A DNA stretch of 64,000 bases from Thelephora terrestris (taxonomy: Eukaryota > Basidiomycota > Agaricomycetes > Thelephorales > Thelephoraceae), in NCBI GenBank assembly GCA_015956445.1, contig WIUZ02000012.1, forward strand, positions 1,318,501-1,382,500, written 5' to 3'. How positions within the stretch are numbered: the stretch's first letter is position 1; each line of letters begins with the position of its first letter. The notes below the pieces were generated by a model. It saw only the letters and a list, made by a program, of their open reading frames with translations. It did no database searches and had not been told where the DNA came from. The position numbers were made by a program, and so were the translations under genes. Positions 47,553 to 60,168 of the stretch are shown in pieces.

Positions 47553-47557
47553 GTCCC

Positions 47558-48861
47558 CAACCAAAGCAGCCTTCTCTGCCAACCTCCCCACCGACTCGCT
47601 CACCAATTGGGTTGCCACAAATAGCTTCACAAAGTAGTTGCTTAACATAGGTGCCCAAGGTCACCACAGGGCATCTGATATGCCCGTGTGGCACCATTTC
47701 TGTGACAGGGTCGTAGAACACGGTCATTTAACGCTATCATCTGACAGGGTTTTTTAACTTGGTCTTCTGAAGTAGTTCTCCAGCACCATCGTCCGAAGGA
47801 GTTGTCATGGTTAATTTTTGAATTTTTGAACAAAAAATCTTGCGATGTGCGGTCCAGATTGTTGAAAGATTTAACCAAAAAGGGTGAACCGCTAAGATGG
47901 CAAACACACCATCAATAAATACCGAGATGGAGGGATTTTGCGACGGGTGAAGTGACGATAGAAGTACGTTGTTGAAGAGAAGAATGGTGGAGTGCTACAG
48001 AGGTAGGAGAACGACGAGAGGCCTGACCAACAGATGCTATCCAGGAGATAGGACTGCAGCTAACATACCAATTCAACTCAACAGTGCTCCCCAGAGAGTT
48101 GTCACCTAGATAGGAGCATGTACTTCCATCTATCGAACGACCAAGCGGTCGGCTCATGCAAGGGGGCCACCTGGTAGATTGACCGGCAACTCAAGCATCA
48201 AGTTTACTCGACGGTGGGTACAGTCCTCCCTAGACACGTGAGGAGACCTAGATAGAAGTCAGCAGTTCAACCGAGGGGAGTAACAGGGGTCACTCGACGC
48301 TCAAGGTTGAACTCTCCTTGAGAGAGATATGCAAGGGGGGTTGCTCACCGCTCTCGACAACTCAGCCATCGAGTCAACTCAACAGTGAGATGGTTTGTAG
48401 GTTAGCCATCGCATAGCCTGCACAAAGTCTCTGGACGGTGAGAACTCATAAGTGTGAGTCTAGTGAGAACCTAAAGATGGAGCAAAAGGGCATCGGCTGA
48501 ACGGGGATGACGACGGACGAACGGGCAAGGCAAGTGCGACGCGTCATCGATAATTTTTCCTTTTTAGGAATGTACTGCACCCGTGTGAAGTCACCAGTCA
48601 GGAAACGGCGAAAGCTGAAGAGTGAGAAAAATAGGTGATAATGATAGATCGCTCATCTACAGAGTTGAGACTATAACTGCTCAAGACAGGAACATGGAGT
48701 TGAAAAGATGCAAAACGCATGTGAATATAACTGTGGGTGAGATAGGAAGGGGTCAAGGCAAATAAAGGGCACAACACAATGCGGGCGTTCGAAGTTGGTG
48801 AGCGACTATACCGAAAACAGACCAGTCAACGGATGGAAATGAGAGCTATTGAACAATTCAA
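47558..48861. other. Gene-poor region right of element B
   Basis: Short minus-strand frames at 47560-47878 (such as HGHIRCPVVTLGTYVKQLL) may be a remnant of an unknown coding sequence broken by the insertion. From 47900 to 48861 no coding region was recognised. Confidence 0.35.
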
Positions 48862-51800
48862 CTACAACTTAAGCCGTGGGTACCACTGCCGGCACAGCCA
48901 GGTAAACACGGACAAGATCCTGACGTCTTCCGTATCTGCCCCGTAGCTGGTCAACCAGACGGCATAGTCGACCTCAGGATCTTGGCCTGGAGAGAAACCG
49001 AAGTCCTTGCGAAGCTGCTCGAAGAGGTGGGGGGTTTGGAAGATGTGCCAAGCAGCCACAACTGCGCTGTCACTGAACTTACAACCTTTGCCATTGGGGT
49101 TGCTGTGGTAGCCAGCAACGGCATTTGGTAAGCTACAGAAGTGGCACCTACTTACACCTGTTGGCCAAGTAAAGTTCCTCTTCTTCCAATCGATCCAACG
49201 CATCCCACTGGCAGAACTGTTGCATTTGAATGGCAGGTGGGGCTTCTTCGAGCATGTGGTTTTGCTGCTGAGTCCACATTCGGAGTGGCAAGGATCGTGA
49301 CTAGTCGAACTGATCCTACAGGCAAAACATCCCCCCATTTTCTCCAGGAGACCCATGGCTGAACGGGCATGTCTCACTCTTGCATCTGTTTTTTGCTGGG
49401 CGGTCAGAGCCCCCAGTCGAGTGATTGCAGCAGTTGAGGGGAGAGGCCGTGAGGCTATGGGAAGGGGTAGTGGGGTAGTAGGGAGGGGGTGTGTATCCGA
49501 CCTGTGGCTCTGTTCAGTTGGAGTGGAAGGGGGCATACTAAGTAGGTCGAGAGTAGGTACTATGGTCAATGGGGAGGTGGCTTGTGAAACGAGCGGGTGC
49601 AGACGGCCTTCGCAAAAGTCGCATAGAAGGGAGTTCGGAACAAGGGAACAAGGGAGGTCTTCACCATCCATGGTTTTGGAGATTCCTCGTCGCCGACATG
49701 ATGGAGTGATGAGAATTTTCTCCATCTCCTCCCGGAAGCAATACGGACTTTCGTTGGGGAGGGGTGTAGGAATGTCGTTGAAAAGCACTGCAACGAGAGA
49801 TTCTTGACCACCCCTGCCCCCTCACCCGGCTCCTTGAATGAAGTCGTACAGGCCAAAGGGACACCCTAGGAAGATGACGGCATTGACTTGGGGGTAATCG
49901 ACGCCATGGAGGAGAGCAGTCGTAGAAACCATCCATTTGGAAGGATGGTCCTTTGAAAACCAAGAGTTCAGTTGTTCGTCCTTTTGTTTGCCGGTCATGT
50001 TCCCATAAAAAGTGCAGACAGGGAACAAACAGGAGTCAGTAAACTCCTGCAAGTCCCTGAGAGATTGAACGAAGAAGATCCCACGAGCCCCTGGATCCTC
50101 CTTCCACTCCTCTAGCAGGAGGGTGGCCAGTTGAGCACCGGAAGGGAAGACTGCCTCTGGAGTTGGCAATCCAACGACCTGCAGTCTGTGATTGGGTCGT
50201 GCGGTTGGCAACCTGAGGAGGAGCGTTCTTGGGAGGGGTATTCCGAGGGATTTCAAGAGGACCGGTTCATGACAGGGTGCAAGGGTGGCAGTGAGGAAAA
50301 CCTTTTGGCCTGTAACTTCGCGAAGATGGATCATGGACTGCATTTTTGGTCGATAGGTGTCGCATAGGAAAACCGAGTGTGCTTCATCCAAAGTGACCCG
50401 CACCACCTGTTTGTTCCTGAGAAAACTAGACTAGAGTGAGCTTCTCATGCGAGTAGCATCGAACATAACGTGCTCACTCTTTGGCCTCAGGCTGGTAGAC
50501 ATCGTCCGTTATCATGATGACCAATTGTACCGTTGTACAGCTGGGTCGGCCATCGAGAGTTCTCTCGTTCCAAAGGAGGAATTTGATCCCGAAAGCATGG
50601 GCCTGCTCAGCGAGCTGGCGACGAAGGGCAGTATAACAGGTGACGACAACAGAGATCCCATTTTCCCCAGCAAGAAGGGGTCCGAAAATAGCGAGGGATT
50701 TTCCAGAACCAGTGGGTAGAACTGCGAGGATGTTCTCAGCTCTATTTTCTAGGATCCCTTGGAGGAGGAGTCTTTGCTTGTCGCTTGTAAAGGTAGACCC
50801 AGGCCGTCCGGTATAGAGGGACAAGACCCGAAGAAGCTCCCCCTCTTTGTCACCCACAGAAGAAGACGGTGTAGATGTGATGAGTTCAGACCCAACGCTT
50901 GACTTGGAGAACATGTTAGAAGGTCTGACAAAGCAGCCAGATCAAGACTTACATCAGGGGGTGTGATTGCGGTTGGGGCCTGATACAGGCCAGGTAGAGA
51001 TGCCAGAGAGGCACCTGGCAAATTGGGCACACCGATTGCGGACAAGGCTGCGACTGCCTCGAAAACTGTGTCTCTGATCATCTTTTCGTACTTGACAGAG
51101 AATTCTTCAACAGCAAATGAGAGGCCAGAGGAGATAGCGTGGTGGACCTCGCGCATGATCTCTTTGGAAGAGGGCAGTTGGGGTGGTAGGGAACTAGGGC
51201 CTTGCCAGAATGCCCTTTCAGGTGAGTAGAGGAAGTAGGGTATCGGTCGAACTGGGGAAGGTTCTGGACCAAGGCCAAGGACGGTGTGCAATTTTCTGCA
51301 CCATTCGTGGGCAAGACTGTACAACGCAGCCTCCTGGCCAGGTAGATGGTCTATTCGTTGGCCATAGACGCAGTTTGCGACGGCTGAGCTGTGGCCAGCT
51401 TGAGAATCACCAAACTTTTGAACAGAGGGGTCGATGACAGGAGGAAGGAAGACGTGTTGGATGTTGATTAGAACGTGCCGGAGTTGGGAACCAGTGAGTC
51501 GACACTTGAAATACTGCTCTGTGAAATTGGAGATGATTCCGGAAAGTCCTCTGGGACCTAATTTCTGCCCCTTCACCACATAGAGAAACTGACAGTAGTT
51601 GGCATGCTTCTCAGTCCACCCCAAGCTTGCACTTAGGAGGATTTCCACCGGTCGAACCGTGGCGAGATAGTATGTTAGGAGCTCCGCCACCTTCTCAGGG
51701 GGGAAATGGATGACGGAGGATCTATATCCCTTGAGGGTCGACGACTTTAGATTCCTTCGAAGCAAGAACACTTGGCCGTGTGCGATGTAAACATTCCTTT

Positions 51801-53487
51801 GCGCAGACCCATTGCGATAGCGGTCATCCACAACTTCGGTAAGGCGGAGGGGACCAGAGCCTGTGGAGTGAACCAGGAAAGTGATGGCCTCTATAATTGG
51901 CTTGAGGGTGTGGAGGAATTCTTGAGCGGCGCCAGAGTCCACTTCGAAAGTAGGCTTGCCTCCGACAGGGGGGCCTGGTCTTAAAAGAGGTAAATTTGAG
52001 GACTTTGCCATTTCGTAAAGTAGCGGAAGACTTGGTGGCTCTGTCCTGACGTGGTTTATGAAGGAATCCCCGATTTCTTCCGACCGGAAGTCCTCCGATA
52101 AACAGAGAGGTACCTGGACTTCAATCTTCTTACGGCCGGTCAAAGCCAGTAGCTGAGCCCACGTAGCCTCAATCAGTTCGTTGAGACCTGACTGGAGCCT
52201 GGATAAGGATAGATTTCGTCCTCGATACGAAAGAGAGGTGTAATCTGGGTTGTATAGGATGGTGGGATTACCGGGCTCTTTCAGAGCTAAGGTGGAGGCA
52301 TATTTCTTTAAGGATATGAGGTCGTCGGAAATTCTGCCTTCTCCGGTCCCCAGGTACTGTTTGCACAGCCTTTCGATGAGGCTAAGACAGGGGAAGCAAG
52401 GTTAGCCAAGTTGAATTCGAATGACAATAGAAGCCTCACGAGACAAAGTTAACGCCGCTGCCCAAATTGTGTAGCGCAGTTTTGAGAACCACAGCTCTTG
52501 AGAGGTAGAGCAGCCTCGATATCGGCTGAGTAACGAGGCCAGCCTTGACGAAAGTTCCTTGTGTTCTGAGGGAGAGCAGAGCCATGTATGAGTGCACGGG
52601 ACAGGCCAGGCGTCCCATTACGGTTATGTCAAAGCTTCGCTCTCGGAACAGGACACAAGAGAGAGCCACTTGGAACCTCTGGACATTCTCTTTGGAGGAG
52701 CCGGTCGGGGACATGAGGAACTTCTTATAGTCATCTAATAAGGCACGTTGCTCATCCGTGAATCTGGTGGGGATGGCGTCTGGAGGTAGGTTGAAAACCC
52801 TGAGGCAAAATGCAAGGAGGGATATTGCAGTTCCGCAATAGCGCCGCACACTATCACGTTCTCGCAAGACTTTCCACGGACCCATGTACCTTAACACCAA
52901 TAGGTTACCTACGGAAGTGAAAGGTCAGAGAAAACTGCTTACTGGCGGTGGGATTTTAACATGACTGAAACCCGGTGAGAACAGCTCATATGTGCCTCCT
53001 CTGCATCTGCCCACCAGCTGGGCCCATGGTCTATAAGTTTCATAAGCCAGTCAGGGTCGGAGGTAGGGTTGGGGAAGGAGACCAAAGACTGGAGGTGCGC
53101 GATACTTGTCTTGTCGGTAAAGTACGGCTGCAGAAGTTGGGGCCATCTTGTAAACCAGTGGATTGATGCACGTTCCTTGTCGTTCTCTGCGGTTGGCATT
53201 TCTGGTTTAGGTAGTTGTCTAAACATATCAATGGCATGGGCGTAGGCAGAGGTGGGCAGAGGATCGGGGTGGGAAAGGGAGGGGTCCACGGAGAAGTAGC
53301 GCACTAGTCCTCCCCGGTTGAAGAGAGTCTGCACGTAGGAAGAGCACAAGGAGGGTGTGGGTTTGCTCTCTTGTGGTTCACGGTGATCAGAGAGATGCCG
53401 AGAAAATGTGGACTGCGCTCCGAATGCCCGAGAACAGAGGGACCCATCTTCATTCGAAAGGGGGCACAAAAATCCTTCCAGAACCAT
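48862..53487 (-). pseudogene. Telomere-linked RecQ-like helicase, one in-frame stop
   Basis: Starts MVLEGFLCPLSNEDGSLCSR with a C2H2-like finger ending in H-x3-H. A long middle region follows, including LTGSQLRHVLINIQH and GHSSAVANCVYG. Then come the helicase motifs: PTGSGKS (I), LDEAH (II, after a spliced KEN-KQVVRVT joint), TATLAP (III), TALLHGVDYPQVNAVIF (V) and an incomplete motif VI. A Cys-rich C-terminus contains CFACRISS and CHFC. Such genes sit next to telomeres in many fungi, and this one lies about 10 kb from the end. A TGA at 49822-49824 falls in motif VI after QGAG, where arginine is expected, so the copy is probably inactive. Confidence 0.82.
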
Positions 53488-53557
53488 TAAAGGGTGACTT
53501 AGGACTGTGAGTTAGAACAACAACATTTAATCTCCCCCAGGAAGACTTGAATATCAT

Positions 53558-54500
53558 AGAGGACATCTGTGGGATCAATCCCCACCCACTCTGAAGAAAA
53601 TTGGCGGACCGGTTTTCGAGATATTTCCACATCTTTACCAGGAGGAAAAGTGTCCTCTGGGCAAATGTATGAGTGCATTAGAGTCCCATAGTAGGGTTCC
53701 CTAGACTACTATAGGGCCAAGGAGGACCTTCCAGGAGAAATACAGAATTTTGGAGGTGTCCTGCATGATTTGACTTTGTGCCTCCTGTGTGTTGGGGAGG
53801 GGGTGACCCAAATGGTTCCACAATGCTCTAAAAATCACAGAAGTGGACACATACACCTTGTAGATGCTCATAAGGATGGGGGAGAGGGTTTCAGGATTTT
53901 TAGGCAAAGGTCTGGACCTCCTGTTTGGACATTTCCATATGCTCACCAGGGGGAACTGGGCAAATGTGTGAGCACATCAGGGTCCAGTATCCACATTCCC
54001 CAGACTACTATAGCACCAAGGAGGACCTTCCAGGAGAGATCAAGAATTTTGGAGGTGTCCTGCATGATTGGATCCCCTTGTGGGTGTTGGGAGGGGGTGA
54101 CCCAAATGGTTCCACAATGCTCTAAAAATCACAGAAGTGAACACATATACCTTGTAGATGCTCATGAGGATGGGAGAGAAGGATTAAAGATTTTTGGGCA
54201 AAGGTCTGGCCCTCCTGTTTGGACATTTCCACATGCTCACCAGGGGGAACTGGGAAAATGTATGAGCACATCAAGGTCCCATGTCTGCATTCCCCAAGCT
54301 ACTATAGCACCAAGGAGGACCTTCCAGGAGAGATCAAGAATTTTGGAGGTGTCCTGCATGATTGGACCCCCTTGTGGGTGTTGGGAGGGGGTGACCCAAA
54401 TGGTTCCACAATGCTCTAAAAATCACAGAAGTGAACACATATATCTCTTAGATGCTCATAAGCATGGGGGAGAGGGATTCAGGATTTTTGGGCCCAGACC
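53558..54500. repeat. Subtelomeric repeat array, unit about 294-299 bp (copy 1)
   Basis: Three tandem units start near 53701, 54000 and 54294 at the shared word GACTACTATAG (GCTACTATAG in the third), each followed by CCAAGGAGGACCTTCCAGG. The left edge at 53558 also matches 60094 onward, so the array belongs to a segment duplicated within the subtelomere. Frames through it are repetitive and not convincing as genes. Confidence 0.85.
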
Positions 54501-56300
54501 TTTACCACCAAGATGGGTGCAATGAATGGTCAGGAGGCATGGGGGTGGATTTGAAATGCTGCAACCAGTGAGCAGGACAGAGAGCACATCTCACAGTTCC
54601 AAGCCCTATGTACAAGGAGCCTGGATAGACTTGAGGTTGTCCCACCCTTGTTGGCTGGGAGAGGAGGGGCCTTGAATGACTGGGCCTTGGCAACTCTAGG
54701 GGGTTGGTTATGAGGCACACTGGTTATCCGCACAGGATAGGATACAACTAGAGAATGCAGAGGCAGAAAGTCAGCAACATGAGGAGTTTAGTGTGGATAT
54801 TTTCCCATCCTGCTCTCTTTGAGAGGGCGGGTTGAGATGATTCCACAAGGGACTAAAAATCACAGGAGTGCATGTACACACTCAACAGACCTTACAAACT
54901 GTGGGGACAAAGAATCCAGGGTTTTTGTACAAACATCTGGTCCTCCATCTCCCACCCAGCAAGATGGGAGACTTGAAGGTGAGAATGGCAAGACAGATCA
55001 CAAGAACCTAGGAGACGAAATACAAGATAATAAGGGGACCACAGGGAAACTCTAACGGTACTGCTAGGCTTCAAGAGAGAAGAAGAAGAAAGAGGAAAAG
55101 GAGAGAGAAGCTGGCTGCTTGATTGGGATAAAGGTATTTAGTATTTAGATATATATAAAAGTAGGAAAGCTCTGAGAAGCCAAGGGATAGAGAAGAAATG
55201 AACAAAGGGAAGCTGATAAAAAAGAGAGGAGGGGAGAGATCACATTAGACAGAAGAGAAAAGTAGGAGCAAGACGTGTGGCTGAGAAATAAACCAAAAGT
55301 ATTAGTAGCTAGAGAGCATAAATGGTGCAGAGAGGAGGTGCGAAAATGTTGGGGAATGCACAAAGGTGATGGGAAATAAAACCACCACTAAGGGAGAATG
55401 TGAGTTGCAGATATTGACTGTGGGTCTAGAGTTGCAGGTCAGGAACACAGATCACAGGTGGGAGATGATGAATGCAGGTCCAGGGGGTTAAAGATGAAAC
55501 TGAAATACTACAAAGAGAGTAGAACAAAGAAACAATAATAGTCAGACAGATGGAAGGGATATAGAAGTGTGAGAAGGCAGAAAAAAGGTGGGGCCAGTTC
55601 ATAAAGAGACAAACAAAGAGAAAGAAAGGCTGTGCCTAGTCAGGATGGTGGACAGGTCTTGGTGACATTTTGTAAGCCTCCTGTGGCAGCTGTTGAGGGT
55701 GAGATAAGGTAGTGTTCAGCCCCATCTTTGAATAGATGCATGACAATGTATGGGACATACTACATCCAGGGACCAGCTGTGTCTGCAATTCAATTGGTGA
55801 ATATAGGGAGAAAAATACATCATACCGATGCCAAGCTGTGTCTGCAACTCAGTCAATGGGTATTTAGCTTCTTAGAGTCAATAGTAAAAATCACTACATC
55901 TCTGAAATTTCAGGAACAGTCCAAGCCAATTGCAGATGCAACTTGGCCTTTGAGACTGAAAAGAAATGTAAATCCTGAACAATGCAGAGGAATTTGGAAG
56001 TAATGTGTGAAAACATAAACAAATTCTCAGCCTCCAGCAACTTGACTTTTGGTAAGATACCACATTCAAGCACATAAATATGAAAAGTGCCAGCTTCATG
56101 GGGTGTTAGACATGCTGGGCTTTCTGTACAGAATCTGGCATAGAAAAGGCGTATGAAATCCACCCTTATGTGCACAGAGACAAAACCAATTGCTTCAGCA
56201 ACCTAGTCTTTGGTGAGCACCACCTTCCAGCACAAAAATGTGCAAAGCTCCAGCTTCCTGGGGGCATAGACATGCTGGGCTTTACACAAGGTATGGCAGG
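54501..56300. other. Subtelomeric region, purine-rich, no gene
   Basis: Mostly A/G-rich sequence on the plus strand (55070-55640) with scattered repeated phrases. Around 56080-56300 the first words of the 56.3-57.8 kb minisatellite appear. No coding region is supported. Confidence 0.5.
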
Positions 56301-56309
56301 GAAGGGTAG

Positions 56310-57830
56310 AAAAAACACACCACACCTCAGAACCCATCGCGTTTGCGACTAGGTCCATCAGTGGGATGCAACCATGGCCTGACTACACCCAAGGACCTGT
56401 GGCATTTGCCTCTAGGCCCAGGAGCATAAGCCAGTAGGCAAACAAAGAAACAGACACATCACACTCAAGTACCTGTGGTATGTGCCACCAGGTCCATGAG
56501 CATAACAGAGAAGAGAAAACAGAGAAGTAAATGCATCACACCCAGGAACCTATCGCGTCTGCAACTAGGTCCCCAAGCCTTGGGTGAGACACTATCTTCC
56601 AGCACATTAATGTGCAAAACTCCAGCTTCCTGGGGGTATAGACGTGCTGGGCTTTACACAAGGTAAGGCAGGGAAGGGTAGAAAAAACACACCACACCTC
56701 AGAACCCATCGCGTTTGCGACTAGGTCCATCAGTGGGATGCAACCATGGCCTGACTACACCCAAGGACCTGTGGCATTTGCCTCTAGGCCCAGGAGCATA
56801 AGCCAGTAGGCAAACAAAGAAACAGGCACATCACACTCAAGTACCTGTGGTATATGCCACCAGGTCCATGAGCATAACACAAAAGAGAAAGAGAGGAATA
56901 AACACACCACACCTCAGAACCTGTTGCGTTTGCAACTAGGTCCATCAGTGAGATGCAACCATGGCCTGACTACACCCAAGGACCTGTGGCGTTTGCCTCT
57001 AGGCCCAGGGGCATAAGCCAGTAGGCAAACAAAAAAACAGACACATCACACTCAGGTACCTGTGGTATGTGCCACCAGGTCCATGAGCATAACAGAGAAG
57101 AGAAAGAGAGGAATAAACACACCACACCTCAGAACCTGTTGCGTTTGCAACTAGGTCCATCAGTGAGATGCAACCATGGCCTGACTATACCCAAGGGCCT
57201 GTGGCGTTTGCCTCTAGGCCCAGGGGCATAAGCCAGTAGGCAAACAAAAAAACAGACACATCACACTCAGGTACCTGTGGTATGTGCCACCAGGTCCATG
57301 AGCATAACAGAGAAGAGAAAACAGAGAAGTAAATGCATCACACCCAGGAACCTATCGCGTCTGCAACTAGGTCCCCAAGCCTTGGGTGAGACACTATCTT
57401 CCAGCACATTAATGTGCAAAGCTCCAGCTTCCTGGGGGTATAGACGTGCTGGGCTTTACACAAGGTATGGCAGGGAAGGGTAGAAAAAACACACCACACC
57501 TCAGAACCCATCGCGTTTGCAACTAGGTCCATCAGTGGGATGCAACCATGGCCTGACTACACCCAAGGACCTGTGGCGTTTGCCTCTAGGCCCAGGGGCA
57601 TAAGCCAGTAGGCAAACAAAGAAACAGACACATCACACTCAGGTACCTGTGGTATGTGCCACCAGGTCCATGAGCATAACAGAGAAGAGAAAACAGAGAA
57701 GTAAATGCATCACACTTCAGAACCTGTTGCGTCTGCAACTAGGTCCATCAGTGGGATGCAACCATGGCCTGACTACACCCAAGGACCTGTGGCGTTTGCC
57801 TCTAGGCCCAGGGGCATAAGCCAGTAGGCA
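56310..57830. repeat. Higher-order minisatellite with units of about 215 and 370 bp
   Basis: Units beginning CCACACCTCAGAACC occur near 56322, 56692, 56909, 57122 and 57495, with a diverged start near 57712. The spacing is about 370, 217, 213, 373 and 217 bp. The long form is the short form plus a block of about 156 bp containing CCAAGCCTTGGGTGAGACAC and CTTTACACAAGGTA. The alternation suggests unequal exchange between two unit types. Confidence 0.85.
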
Positions 57831-57877
57831 AAAAAACAGAAAAGCACATGTCAAAACCATGTGAAACACAAGAAAAC

Positions 57878-58135
57878 ATAAAAAACGCGTTTTTCATGTG
57901 TTAAAGCATGAAAAAACGCGTCATAACATGACCTGACACCAAAAAGGCATGAACAGAACAGGTTGAACATATGAAAACATAAAAAACGCGTTTTTTCCAT
58001 GTCACAGCACAAAAAAAACGCGTTTTTTGTGCATTGACATGGAAAAAGCGTGTCATGGTATGGCACAATACCAAAGAAACCTAAAAGACACGAAAAAACA
58101 CGTTAATTTGAAGCAAAAAATGAAAAAAACACGTA
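57878..58135. repeat. AAAACGCGTTTT motif cluster with a long palindrome
   Basis: Several A-tract/ACGCGT/T-tract motifs. At about 57993-58047 they form a nearly perfect palindrome: TTTTTCCATGTCA and TGACATGGAAAAA arms enclose a CACAAAAAAAACGCG/TTTTTTGTG core. ACGCGT is the core of the MluI cell-cycle box in fungi, but a role here is only a guess. Confidence 0.7.
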
Positions 58136-58510
58136 CAAAACACAAGGCAGGACATAAAGAAAATAGAATTGACTCACCACAACAGAGAAAGAGAATAAAC
58201 ACCACATATCATGTGGACTTCACCACATCAGAGGGTGGAAGTCACCACATCAGGTGTGGGACACCAGGTAGTGGTGATGACGGGCGAGAGCAAGAGTGGT
58301 TGATGGGATCAATGATCACATGTGACAGAATTTATCCTGATCGGCGAACGCGCGTTGCCCGAGCGGCGGGCAACTTGTTTTGCCACCTTCACGGCCCCAC
58401 CAGCTGTGTTGTATTTATTTTCATTCTTCTCATTGTCCTGTAGTTGTCAACCAAGTGAACGACAAAAAAATTAAGAAAATTAGAAAAAATTCCAGGACAT
58501 GGGAAATAAC

Positions 58511-58821
58511 AAACGCGGTCGATCCCGCTAAACGCGCCCTCGAACGAACGAGAATTGAACGAGGAATGCCTTATTTTCGCCCTGGTTTAAGTTGGCATTG
58601 CCAGCTCACCCGCGCGGATTGATGGGATTGATCGAGGTTGCCCTTTTGGGAAGACATGGCTTCCCCACCAGGTATTCCCAAAAAGGCAGGCACGTTCAAT
58701 CAATCCCATCAATTCGCGTGGGTGAGCTGGCAATGCCAACTCAAACCCAGGGCGAAAATCTGGCATTCCTCATTCAATTCTCGTTCGTTCGAGGGCGCGT
58801 TTAGCGGGATCGACTGCGTTT
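58511..58821. repeat. Fold-back element with arms of about 140 bp
   Basis: The left arm begins AAACGCGGTCGATCCCGCTA and the right arm ends in its near-perfect complement, TAGCGGGATCGACTGCGTTT. Pairing continues almost to the loop near 58650-58673. The arms differ at few positions. It resembles a MITE-like fold-back element. No clear target duplication was seen. Confidence 0.8.
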
Positions 58822-59400
58822 CTCGTTCTCTATATGTCCATATTTTTTTAAAATTTTATTTCAAACATTTTTTCCCCAATCTTCGGAGGGCAGCCAAGGC
58901 CTGACATGAATAATTGCCAATCTGGATAACCCATGGTTGTGTCTGGCAGGTTATGATGTGGACACGGATTATTGTGGGTTCAGGTCTTGTGAGCATAGGC
59001 ACAAGTGGGGGCAGACCGGTCACAGGTCTGCATGGGTCTGCTTGTACTATATCAGCAGTACGAGTAAGGCCTGTGGACAGCAACAACACAATATATCTGG
59101 ACCTAGCACAATATAGGTCTGTACAATTTTGCATTTGGTCACTTGATATTGTGAAACTAGGTATTGGCCATAATGTCATATATACTGTACAAGAAGAAGT
59201 TGCTCTCTGGCAGAGAGCACATCAGCAAACTCACGTGCGACTTCTGCGACTTCTGCCGCTTTCAACGCTTATCACTAACTTCATAGGTCGAGGGTTCTTT
59301 TGGTTCACTTCAGAGTCCTCTTTTGCATGCACTTCCGAGATTTATTTCTCCACTTTCAGAAGTGGTTTCAAAGTGACACATAAGTCAAATAAAAAGTGAG

Positions 59401-60168
59401 CTATTGAACCAACGGCGACATAACTAATTTGTAAGCATGGGGATCAATAAAATGATTTACATAGAACACTTTGAATATATCTAGGGATTGGGTATAATTG
59501 AATGAATGGTCCAGATGAGAGTTGTTGAAAATTGGAAGGAGGTGTGCGGCACAAACTATTGAGTCTACGCTTATGACAGACATATTCCGCTGACCGGAAG
59601 TTGATTCTGGTTGCATGATGTGCATCCCATTATCATGGTCAGGTTCATCGTGCCATAATTTGTACCAGTGGACAAGCACACAGGCGTGAGTTTCGGATCC
59701 ATACCTGAAGGAGAAAAATAAGTAGACACGTGCAACCTGTAGATCATGCATCCCTATCCCAGGGGTGCCACGCATTGTGACATACACACAGTCATACCGA
59801 GGGCCTGGTATTTCGCCCATTCCCCAACAAGAAACAGCCTGGACCACTTCATGGAACATCCCACCTGGGCCGCATTGGTTGCCGGGGGCAGAGAATATTG
59901 ACATGGCAGACTTGTACGTGTGGATTTGAGAAACACAGTTGCCGGTTGAAGGACAGTCACGGTGCAACAGTTGGTGTGGCGGTGTTGTGGAGAGTGGATT
60001 GAGGTGATAATACAGATACTTTTGGACAAGGAGACTGAGGTCCTCTTGATGAATGACAGTACCAAGCGAGTGAAGACAAGTGTAGACTTTTTCAGAGGAC
60101 ATCTGTGGGATCAATCCCCACCCACTCTGAAGAAAATTGGCGGACCGGTTTTTGAGATATTTCCACAT
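59401..60168 (-). pseudogene. Plavaka/CACTA-like transposase C-terminal fragment
   Basis: A 255-residue frame. The C-terminal half, VARVYLFFSFRYGSE, ACVLVHWYKLWHDEP, SVISVDSIVCAAHLLP and FYVNHFIDPHAY, is related to the remnant at 287-676. The upstream part contains FSAPGNQCGPGGMFHEVVQA and RYDCVYVTM, matching the order seen in Plavaka-type transposases. The catalytic region is missing. The N-terminal end overlaps the duplicated repeat at 60094, and the same start is present at 53632 but broken there. It is a fragment left by subtelomeric rearrangement. Confidence 0.6.

Noticed and set aside
39058-47557. Simple tandem or segmental duplication as explanation for A and B
   Set aside because: Each copy has its own different 5-bp target duplication, exactly at the TGT and ACA ends, which a segmental duplication would not produce.
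49822-49840. A tiny intron removing the in-frame TGA of the helicase
   Set aside because: GT...AG borders here would give an intron of about 12 bp, far below the size of any other intron in the window.
53770-54525. A 251-codon plus-strand frame in the 294-bp repeat array
   Set aside because: It repeats the same peptide with each DNA unit and no recognised domain. It is best explained as a by-product of the tandem repeat.
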